Shown here: in pieces, positions 48,493 through 60,400 of the stretch
Layout: each line of letters starts with the position of its first letter
How positions within the stretch are numbered: the first letter of the stretch is position 1
DNA from: Antedon mediterranea
Taxonomy: Eukaryota; Echinodermata; Crinoidea; Comatulida; Antedonidae
Assembly: GCF_964355755.1 (NCBI RefSeq)
Contig: NC_092675.1
Coordinates: 3,320,312 to 3,384,311 of the forward strand
Direction of reading: 5' to 3'
DNA length: 64,000 bases
Program-made: the position numbers and the translations under genes
Notes under the pieces: model-generated
What the model was told of the DNA's origin: nothing
Databases searched by the model: none
Seen by the model: only the letters and a program-made list of their open reading frames with translations

Positions 48493-51400
48493 ATGTTTTG
48501 GGGTAAGTTCTGAGCATAGAAGTTGACACTAAATTATATTTTATTTGTTTAAGAAAACGGCAGTATTTATAATTTAATATTTTTTAAGCTATATGCGAAT
48601 ATATTTGAGTGGATTGGTTTGTTGCTCTCTCAGCTTTATCAGAAGTATGGCTTCGTTTTTTTGTGGCTGGATGCTGAATGATAAATAAAGGCGTTACTGC
48701 ACATGCACACAGAACACAGTAGTGTGGGCGCTGGGAGGCGGTTTTTTGTGAGAGTGATGATCCGTGCAGCTGCTTCTCGGCTTCTTTGTTGAAATAAATG
48801 TCTTGATAAAATAGAAATCTCTACATTTTATGTGATCTGGGCTTAGCCGGCCTGTTCTAAATTAAAACTATGTTTAAAAAAAACAGTAGTTTCTGCTTTT
48901 TGAACATATCATGTTATCCATTTTTATTTAACTCGCAGTAAAATTCTGACATAATTAATACAATAATCTGTTTCAATCAGTCATATCCAACCATTGTTAA
49001 AGTCGATTGCAAGAGATATACGACAATGTTGAAATATTGTGGCGACTTGTTGATATGACTTGGTAAAAAATTACACCAGAAAATTAACAATATTATAAGC
49101 AACTTCCACAAAACCAACCTACAATATCCTAAAAAAAAACAATTTGTACCAACTCTGATGTAGGTTGGATTGTGGAAGTACGGTAATTAAGGTTTGAATC
49201 AGACTATTGCAACTGTCATGAATTCTTTTCTTAAAAAACTATGACCAATGTCGAGTTGAACTGCTATTTCATTAATAAATTTGGCTGCTTGCATTGGTGA
49301 ACATGTATGAATGATAAATTCAGTAACATTTTTATAAATGTTATGTTTTGCACTAATTGTAACTTTAAAAATTGGCCTGTACACGGCGGCGTTAAAAAAA
49401 TGCAAACAAAAACTAATGGTAATATTTCACTTTCACAGGTCTATCAATAGAGGGTGGTAAACACTATTCACAAATAGTAAATGAAACATTTAACGTTACA
49501 ATGGCTGCCCTTGAAACAAGAGAATTTTCCGGTGTTGGTAAGTTTTTTTTAAATATTTGGTAAAACTATACCCGTTAAGCGTTAACCTCTGAATGAATTT
49601 CAGGGGAGGAAGGGCGTTTTTTAATAGTAGTTTTTAGTTTTTTTTATTGTAGTTTGACAAAAAAGTTTGATGTGTCCAAATATGGTAGTGATATGACATC
49701 ATCATTCATGTCTATATATGGACACATCACATTTTTTTGTCACATAAAGTTTGAATTTGTAGACAGAACCATTTTGGAAATTAAATTGACACCGACTTTA
49801 AATTTAATTTCTACTTACCTCTTAAACTTAAAAAAACCATTATCCCTGATATATGTAATAACATTGTTTATGTATGCTTGCAATAATCGAATGTTGAGGT
49901 TTTTACAGAATATTTAGTTGTTTTTTTATGTCATTTAAAAAGAAAATCAGGGGATGATGATGGTTAACAAGTAGTGTTTTTTTTTGCCTCTATTATATAA
50001 ACAGACCATTTAATGTGTTAAATATATTTTAAAATCTGTCTGAAATAATACTTGTTTGACAATTAATTGAGCACATTGTTTTAACTGTACATTAAATATG
50101 TATGTAAATTTACAACATTTGAACAAAGTCATGTTCAATGTGTTGTCGTAAGGTCAAGGATCTCTTCATCATAGTCTTCTTGTAACTACTTAATTTAAAA
50201 CGTAGGTTCAGTGTAAACATATGAACTCAGCACATTCATAGTCCAGTCATAGAGATATTATCTCTATGGTCCAATGTACACATTTGAAGGCTAAAGCTTT
50301 GTCTACACTATTAACCTTTATGTGACAACAAAATGTGATGTGCCCATATATGGACATGATGATGTCATATCACTACCATATTTGGGAATATCACATCTTT
50401 TTTCTAAAATTAGTTTCATAGTGTAAACAGAGCTACATTGTCTGAGAATAGAATAACAGAGACAAATATTATTGGATGTAAAATTATAATTAATATCAAC
50501 ATGTGTAATATTAATAAAGAGAAAGAATTAGTAATCAATCAACATTTATTTAGAAACGGTTCATGAAATAGAAACAGCATACATTATTTAAAATAACTTA
50601 AAATGGCTGCCATATAGTGTGCGAGGCTGTTGTGTTTAGCCATTTCACTTTCTTTACAATACAGTATTCACATGTGCAATAAATTTGCATGTGTAATGTG
50701 CCACGCATCCTAGGCATGGCTATCATATTTGTTTCTGATTGGCTGATTGCAGTTGTTGTTGCCTGGATGGAATCACTTGATGTGAGATATGCAGTAAACT
50801 GGCAGCTTGTGTTACAGCAGTGTATTAGGGATCATCTTAGAAAATTCCCCACAAGTGGAAAAAACACTTGCTAACGATTTTTGTTAACAAAGACTGGCTG
50901 GAAGGAAGCGTTTTGTTAATTCACAATAAAACACAATGACGTTTATAACACTGCGTTATACAAGGGTCATATGCAAATTTATTTAGATTAGGAATAATTG
51001 TATGGTTCTGGAACAAAGACTTGTAGCTATATAATGTATTGTAACACTCTACTAACTGTAGTGACATTGTAATGTAATTAATGACCTATTCAACATGAAT
51101 AATGCAAGCTGTTAATGTCTCGTCTTTATGCTAAGAAATATCATGCATTACTGATTACTGTTGTGTTAGACACTGAGACTTGGTTACATTCCATGTTAAT
51201 GAGATCTGTATCAACTATAAATTAGTGTTAGGTTCTCTGAGGAAGGATACATTTATATGAACTACAGTAATATGATCTACAGTAATATGATTAGACATCT
51301 GAACAATTTACAATTTAAGGTTCGAGTAATTTAAAGATGAAAATGTTTAAAGTAATATATAGAAAAAATAATATAATTTAAATACAAATGGTATTTTTTA

Positions 51401-54400
51401 AACAGTTTTTTTGCAACTTACTAATTAATTTAAAGATGAACATTTGTAAAGTAAAAAGAAAAAAATAGTATAATACATGCAACTTTTGCAACTTATTATG
51501 TAATGTAAAAATTGTCATGTTGACTGTAGATACTTATTAAACGTTAAATTATCTGTCCTAGTTGTACATTAAGATCAATTTATTGAGAAATTTCAATTTA
51601 CCATTTTCGTGAACTGATTTTATAACAATTTTGAATACACATTTAAAAACAATGAGTAATATAACAAAATGAATACACAACATTTTTTTGTCATTAGATC
51701 CCAAACCATCAGGTCTAGCTCAAGTAATTGTAAGGCATGACCGTACAGAGTTCTTACTCTGTTCCTTACACCACGGCCATCTTCATCAACAGCCTTTAAA
51801 CTTGTGTTTTTCGGAGGGTGAAGAGGTTACGTTTTTTATGGAAGGAAAGGGTAAGTAATTGAATTAAATCTTCATTCAGTTGTTGTCATAGTCAGCCAAG
51901 TCGAATATAATGTATGGATCGCAATGTAAAGTAAAAGTTGTACAGTAATATATTCTTATCTACTATTAGTATATTCCTATCTACAGTAATATATTCCTAT
52001 CTACTGTAACAGATAGTTGTTTAAAGGCTTTCTTCTCAATCATACATTGGATAGTCAAACACAATTCCTATCTACAGTAATATATTCCTTTCTACAGTAA
52101 TATATTCCTTTCTACTGTAACAGATAGTTGTTTAAAGGCTTTCTTCTCAATCACACATTGGATAGTCAAACACAATTCCTGGCTAACTGAATAGAATTCC
52201 ATGGGAGTTGAATTTATAGCCCAGTTAAATTTAGCAACCACTGCCTGCCAGTAGAACTGAATGTGGCCTCAAGCGATTAAAATTCAAATGTTTTCTGGTG
52301 TTTTTTGTTGTTGATAAAGCCAAGGTTAAAAAAAAGGTAGCCTGGTGAATAATCCAAGTACAGACCCATTTACCATAGTTGAATTTACCAAAGGGAACAA
52401 AGCTTTTGTCAGGCTTCACACACTCTGTAGAGAAAAGGCCATGTGACCAAGCTTGTGTAAAAAGTCCAATGTTGCTCCAATGCTATTGTCCCCAAAAACA
52501 TGAAAAATGAAGATTAATTAAATCATACTTTGAATATGTTATTTGGTAGTTTGAATAAAGTTTATCCCTTCCCGTAAAAAAAAATATATTTAAAATTAGA
52601 AAGTAAATGGTCAAATTCAACCAAAAGCCCATTGGCTGGCAGCCAATTTGATTATTTTTTGCTTTAAATTACAGTTTTTTAAGGTAAATACATTTTTTTT
52701 TCGATTCAATTTTTGTTCATGACATTAAAATGGCATATTAAAAAAAAATGCTTCAACTAATTTTTTCAGGGGGAAAATACATGATCTTTAATGTATTATT
52801 ATGACATATTTGTAAGATTAGATGACACACTTAATATTATATTTATGTATAGGTATGGTACATTTAAGTGGATTCCTTAGGCCGTCATTCAATATGGATG
52901 ATGGTGATATGGACTATCCATCAATGTCAGAATCTGAGTCTGAGGAAAGCCTAGGGAACACATCAGACGGTAAGTACGACTGGTTTTTTACAAGGAAATT
53001 TCGCTACAAACAATCGGATGTTTGATGGAAGATGGAGGTGCATGAAGAAGGCAATTGTTGAACCAACACTATAACATCAGAATTGTATATCATCTGTGGA
53101 GAACCATTATGACTTGCCAAGCCATGTGTGTTCATCATTTAATCAAGTTTAATTCCTCAAGAAAATAATCCTGACTTTGTTGCTGTTGATCTGACGCAAA
53201 CAAAATTGTTCAGTGTCCTGATAGAAAATAATTTTTTCCTGCTTTAATACTGTTTTTGAATGTATTTGTATATATTATTTTCAAATTTCAGAATTTTTTT
53301 TTTCATAATTTATTATGTTTAATATGCTTGTAATAGAGTTTTATCTCAGATCTGGTCTCAAATATGTACAACACTAGCTGAATACTTAAACACTAAAAAA
53401 GAAAAGGTAGGGGCGTTTAAATGAGGTTAAGGTTATTTTCAAAGATTTTCAATTGGCTGCGACCACATATTTCGCGGTGGTTATACCACAAAAAGCGTTT
53501 ATTAATTCCAAGACAATTACAAGAAAAAAATGGGTGAGTTTTCTTATCCCAATTTTTAATTTAACATTTTATATAAAATTACCATTACAAATTGAACTCG
53601 TTTTTAAAAAGGCCTTTTGTTTTAAATGGCTAGAAATCAGACCTATTATTTACCGCAATAGGTTGAATAAGATGTTGTACATATTTTGGACCAGATGGGT
53701 TACCAAGGGGACGTCCACCCTTGCATTACAAATCATGTTTATTTGCTTTTCAGATGTACACACGTCTCCTATGTTCTATGCTAGAATGCGGGGACGAAAT
53801 CTATATCATAAACCGAAACGGAAACGGCCGGGGTGGCGAGTTACAGAAAGCGGAAAAGACATCGGCAGACAGGATAATTCATCAAAAGTAAGGGACCCAA
53901 GATCACAAAATAGGAGCATTATGCACGGAAATGTAGAAAGACAATGGCGGAAAAGAAAGAGGCATAAGAAAAGGAGAATGGAAGACGGAAAAAAGGTGGC
54001 TGGGCAGAGTTCAGAAAAAGAGAGGGGACCAGAAACGCCGGAAGAAAGGAATTTGTCGCAAAGAATGGCCAAAGAAAGAACTAATGAAATGCAATCGGAA
54101 TCTAGTAGATTAAGGGTTGGACAGCAAGGGCAGGCTGCTCACACTGACACAGTAAGAACTTCACAAAGTAGTGAGCAATCTTATATAAGAACTACTAACA
54201 TTCCTGCCAATGTCCATCAAGTTGATCCATCTAGAATTTCAGCCATGAATATTAGCAGCTATCCAACAGCCTTAGAATCGCACATACACCACGTTTTTCC
54301 TCCGGTGTCAAATATTCGTGGCAGCTTACCCGTACACGGTGCTTCTCCTATATTACTGCAATCACAAAAAACAATGTCCCACTCGATGCAGTCTACCACA

Positions 54401-57400
54401 ACTGAAAGTAGTTTAAGACATAATAATACTGGTAGGATACCCAGTAACCTTAATTTACCCCCCAAAATACACACCCAACCTCATCAAATTAGCACTAGTA
54501 GTACAGCAGAATCGAGCAGTCCAATTATTGTCTCGTCAAAATCGTTACAAGTTATGTCTGTCGAACCGCCTTTAGAAGGAATGGAAACGGTAACGCCACA
54601 AATCGTGTCCACACAATCATTAGCACCACCAGATAATAACAGCCCGCCTCCGCACCAAGGGCTAGAGGACAGTGCCTCGCAAGAAAGGAATTGGAGAGAT
54701 TTTCAAGCAAGACTTGCAGATGAGGCAAGGAAGTCGCTGTCTGCAAGAGCAGAAAATGATGCAGCATCAGTTGAGGTCGTCGAGATGCCTCCAGGTAAAG
54801 ACAAATATCAATAATAGTGCAAGTTTACAATGCATGCTTAACCTTCCCTGGCTCCTGGCTGATTTAAAATCCTGGCTCAAGCACAGTCTATCTTCATAAT
54901 CACAACATGTGCTTTAGTTGAAATATAAAAACACTACAACAATTAACAACATTTTAATCATGTCTTATTCCTTTAACAAATTCGGCTATTTTATATTCTG
55001 ATAAATTCAATTTACGTAATTGATATATTTATGCATTGATTTTAACTTTGATGGTTTGATATGGTCCATAATGTCTATCCTTTCAAGTAATTTTTAGCCA
55101 AGCATCCTTGACATAATAATATACCTTTGATACTGAATATCTATTACAGACAGTGAAAATGACCAAACCGTAAAGCAGGAGACATTACCAATAGATATTG
55201 ACCAACCCGGGCCAAGTCGTGACGTATCCATTCCCATAATACCTGACGCTGTGGGCGTTGGTGGCGTAGTAAAGTACAATAATGATGGAAATCCTTGTTA
55301 CTTTGACCTAACGTCCGGGGTAAGTCTTGACGTGATAAATCATTATAGTTTAAAGGCGCCCTCTATTTTACCTGCGGCATTGAGATTGATACCCAAATTC
55401 CTAATTGCATTTTTAGGTTTGAAAAATGGCAATCTCAAGACTTTAAAGTTAATTTGCTTTTTAGATTAATGTTTATGCATGAAACAAATCGATTCAATTT
55501 TCTAATTTAAATTATAGTTTGTTTAATTATCTTGTAATAAATTCAGTCTCAACTTTGCAATGACTAAAAAAGGTTTCCTACAAATAAACTGAAAGTATTC
55601 ATGTGTAAATATTTTCTATGTGATTATTTTTTTCAGTTTAGTTCATACATTAATAATAATATATCCTTGATTTATAAAGTGTCCAATGTCGATGATGACA
55701 TGAGAGATGTACATACAAAAAAAATCCCAAATACCGCGTCTTTGTACAGTATGCTTCACAATTGGACTATCTGGTTTTGCTATGTAGTGTAGCATTAAAG
55801 CTTGGTTCCCACTAGAACGTAACGCAAGGACGTAAACTCAAAGCAAGCGTTTTAACCAATGACAAGCAAAGTTATAGACAGTTAACAATCACAAGCGAAT
55901 AAGCCATCGCTTGTGATTGGTCAATTCACTTGCGTTGCGTTACGTCCTTGTGTTGCGTCGCTAGTGGGAACCAAGCTTTATGGTGTCTTGTTCCTACTTT
56001 GCTGTGATATTTATCAACACTTTAATTAGATTCTTAGATAAAGTACAATACATTAGATTTAGAGAGAACTAAATGTTTTATTTTGTTACAGCCTGATGTC
56101 GATACAGTACGGTTAGCTGAAGGCTATAACGTCTTCATCAGCAAACGTAGACTGGCCGACATCGAGCAGGCCTCGCGAGAATGTTCTCGCAACCCATGGT
56201 CATTATGTATTCGTCGTTTACTGGATGCATTTTTTGACCGTGAAACGCTTGCCATGGGCAAAGCAACTGACCATGGTCATTCTAAAAATCCAAATCGTCA
56301 ACCTTTGAACCAGGAGATTATTCAAGCAATTAAAGGTGAGTTTACATTAATGTTTTATGGCTTTTATGATTTGTTTTCCCAGACAAAAAAAAACATTTAG
56401 GTGTCTGAAATGATCGCGTTTGTAGTTTATTAAATTTTAGTGAACAATTTTTAAAAAAATTTTAAAAATGATGTAAATTATTGTAATATGAATATGATTA
56501 CAAAGCATTTTTAACCTGTTGTGATTTCTGAAATATTCACAAAAATTTTCTTTTACGCCAGTTAGTGACTCCAATAATCACATTTTATACCAATATTTAG
56601 AAATTGCAATTCAAAATTGGAAGCTTGTTTTTAAGGTCACAGATCACTATCTATTTTTAGAAAAACTAAATTACTGCCATCTTGGAAGGAATTGAACCCA
56701 ACACCTTCAGTATGAAAAAGTCGCCTTTAGACCATCCTGTAATCACAAAATAGTGTTAATTTTTAATTTAAAATCAATTTAATTTGGCTTGATTTAATTT
56801 ATGCTAATATTACTATAGTTGATTGATAATATAATCTGTAATAATGATTGCTAAAAATAGAAAGGAGATGCAAAGTTTGTCTTTATTATCTAAAGCATGA
56901 ACCTAAATGTTTTTGGGAGAACAAATCAGAAGGAAAATGCACTTGATGGCTTGGTTTCAGTCCATGAACGAACTTAGTCTATTCATAATCGTCGGTATCT
57001 ATTTTCTAAAAATGCACTATGCACTGATTTCATTTACATTTTTTACAGTACGATATGGTGCTTGTTAAAATACAAATTAAATTATTGAAATACACACATT
57101 AATAAAAGTATCTAAAAACAATATCAAACCAGTAGTTTTTAAACGATATTTAACACTAATTCAATTTGAGTACTATGAATAAAAGACAGAACCGTGATTA
57201 GACCCCTGAACCAACAATACTTGCAACTGTTTAGAAACAGTTAAATAAATTATATTCAAGTACTGTATATTAATCTGAAATCTCAAATTGAGGAGAATTT
57301 AATTACTAAAAGATGCGTCTCAAATCTTGGCAGGCGCGAATTTAGCCAAAATTTAACAGCCAATGTATTTTAAAAATAAAATGAATATTTTTTGGGGAGG

Positions 57401-60400
57401 AAATATGTTTACATCGATAGTAGTCTAGATTTAATATACGAATTATGTATTACAAAGAATTTAAAAAGAAAAACATACTGATACCTATGGTTTTAAATTG
57501 AATGAACTTGTGATAAAACCTCTGTTTTAGTACTGCAGTATTTGAAATGTTAAAAGATGATTTATAAATGGTATTTCTGAGTGCATTGTTGTCATGGATG
57601 TGCCAAGTTCAAGTGTATTTTTCTTATGTATGTGTCAGTATATATCTTCAATCAATTCCGTGCATGGGTTTACCCATGTTATAATAACCAATAGAAGAAT
57701 ACCAAGCAGGATATTTGCTTGGATCTCTGAACATCCAAATATTATCAACTGAGATCATGGAATACAAGATGAGATGTTACCATTAGATTGATTACGATGA
57801 TGATCTCTAGTGTCTGCAAGCCGTTTTGTTTTGTTGTAAATGTAAAATACATTAATTTGTGATTTTGTGAAAAAATATTAGGTTAGCATGTAAAAGTAAT
57901 TACTATACCATTTAATAATTGTTCTAAGGTTCAATATTTACGAAGAAGCAGTTGTGCGGTGTAGATATTTTGTTTAGCTACGAAAAGTAGTTTAAAAATG
58001 AATTCTACAGAATGAGTTTGCAGTTTTTTTTCTAATGTTTGTTTCGCAGTGTCGAGTAAAAAAATAGTTGACTTCAATTGTAATATGACATATGAATATA
58101 CGATTGTTTTCATACAGTAGGTTAAAAAAAACCTGGTGTACATCATTAGTAGTAGTAGACTTTTATCAACAGATTGTAATGCTCTATTGTAAATAATTCT
58201 AGAATGCTTTCGTTTTGTAAATCCACATTTTGTGGTACAATTATTACAACATCAATTAACAGTTTACTGTTATCAATATATTGTTTGATTCAAGTTTACA
58301 TTTTATGACTGGCCTCTGATGCCAAACCAGATCTACAGGTGTACCATCATATAAGCTAATCATGTTTTGGTGTATTATTGGCCAGTGTGATTGATATAAA
58401 AGATTTGAGGATAAAAATATAGATTCTTATATTACCCATAATATTGGTGTAACTTACAAAAATTGTTGAACTCCATGTAGCTTCAAATCAAACGGTTTGA
58501 ACTTTGAGCTTATAGATAGTTTGACCCACTATGACCTTTGGCTTGACACGCTACTCTTTTCTTTCTGGTAGCTTTCACACAGAAAAGATGCAACTTATTT
58601 GAGACTGACAGTAACCGAATAATAGCGGGATACATCCAAGATATCCGCCGAGTAGACCGTAGGCAGGCTTTGAAGTTGTCTGCGACTTCAATTGGCAAAG
58701 AATATCAGAATGACATTTGAAAATATGTTGCTAACCTAACAATAACTTGTTGATTAAAACTGTTAACTTAAATCAATCTTCATACAATGAAAAATATTAG
58801 TTCCAGAAAGGGCCTAAACAAATAAATCAAATTCTGAAAATATGTACAATAGCCCCAAAATGTTTTAACAACAACGGTAAACGTCTGACATTTTTCTATA
58901 ACACATTAACAATAATCATAATGCAGGTTATCACTTGCTACAGTACTATAGAATTAGGGATTATTTAACATAATTTGTTAATATTTCAAATGAGATCGTG
59001 GAATATAAGATGCCATCATTCGCTTTTTGATTGATTATGATAGTTTCTAGCGTCTGCAAGCCGTTTTGTTTTAAATGTAAAATAATAATTGTTGTGGTTG
59101 TTAATTTGATTTCTCATTTTGTGTAACCACAAAACTACCCGTGATCTGTGTGAGTGGTTTAGACAGTTTCAAAGCTCGACGCACTATGACCTTTGGCCTG
59201 ACACGCTACTCTTTTCTTCCTGCTAGCTTTCATGCAGAAGAGATACAACAAATGCAAAGGGCATGACTGTAACCGAATAATAGCTGGATACATCCGCAAT
59301 AGCCGTCGAGGATGCCATCGTCGAGCTTTGGTGTTGTCTGCGACTGATAGTGCTGGAGTGTATTGGATTCCTAAAATTTAAGTGTATGAAAAATGTACAT
59401 AGTTTTAGTTACCTTGAGATTTTCTTAAATATGTAAGGTCTTTATTAAATATAGAGAAACAAAATACAGTCTATATTTCTGATTGCATGCTGTAGTTAAA
59501 ATAAAATGAACAGTAGAATACATCAGTCACTCCAAAGTCAAAATTATAACCTTTGGCCTGACATGCAACTATTTACTTCCTGTTAGATTTTTTGTTGTAA
59601 CGGTTAAACAATCTGAGATTAAATAAACCAAATGAAGCCTGTAGACTTCAAAGATATCCGCCGAATCTTGAGAAAAAAAAATTAATGCTTAGAGTTGGGT
59701 AGTGTGTGTCCCTGAATACATTTGGATAACACATTTCCTACAGTAGGATGTTTAAATACTGTAAAATCAGCTTCTACCTGTACTCAATAAAATGAACAGT
59801 TTACAATGAACTTTTTTTGACATAGAAATTGTAATGCATTACTTAGTCACTACCTTATGGTATGTTATTCAACATTAGGGTCGTTTCTCTGTGTTTTTAA
59901 ATTTAGAAAATACTTGTAAATCCACTGCCAATCAAGCTGTTTTAAATTTTACCAGTTTCAACGTACTAAATGACCTTTGGTCTGACACGCTACTATTTTC
60001 TTCCTGCTAGCATTCGTGTTGAAGCGGTTTGACAAATCAAAGCCCGAAAGTAACCAAATAATGGCTGTATACATCAACGATATTCGCCGAGTCTCGACTA
60101 GAAGAAGATTCAGAGCTGAGACTTCTAAAGACTACTGTCCGAATACTTTTATATAAAAATGTAGAGGATTTTGAAATACTGTACTGTCAGACTCTATTCT
60201 ATACAGACTTGATAAAATAAATTGGTTGGTTTTCTGTGAATTTAGAAAATAATAAAAGTGAACAGTAATTCCAATCAAGCCGTTTTAAACTTTGTCAGCA
60301 TCAAAGCCTAACGTACTAAAATGACCTTTGGCCTATTTTCTTCCTGCTAGCTTTTATGGAGAAAAAGTTCAACAAATCTAATACTGAATCTAACCGAGTA

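Noticed and set aside
50689-50874. 61-codon frame within intron 2 of the nucleoplasmin/BEN gene
   Set aside because: Hydrophobic chance frame; no matching splice sites in phase with the flanking exons.
53453-53753. Upstream extension of the long frame at 53453-54814 as coding
   Set aside because: The sequence before 53754 reads as intron with a good TTTGCTTTTCAG acceptor; the upstream residues are hydrophobic and unlike the basic linker, and exon 4 joins at 53754 in phase.
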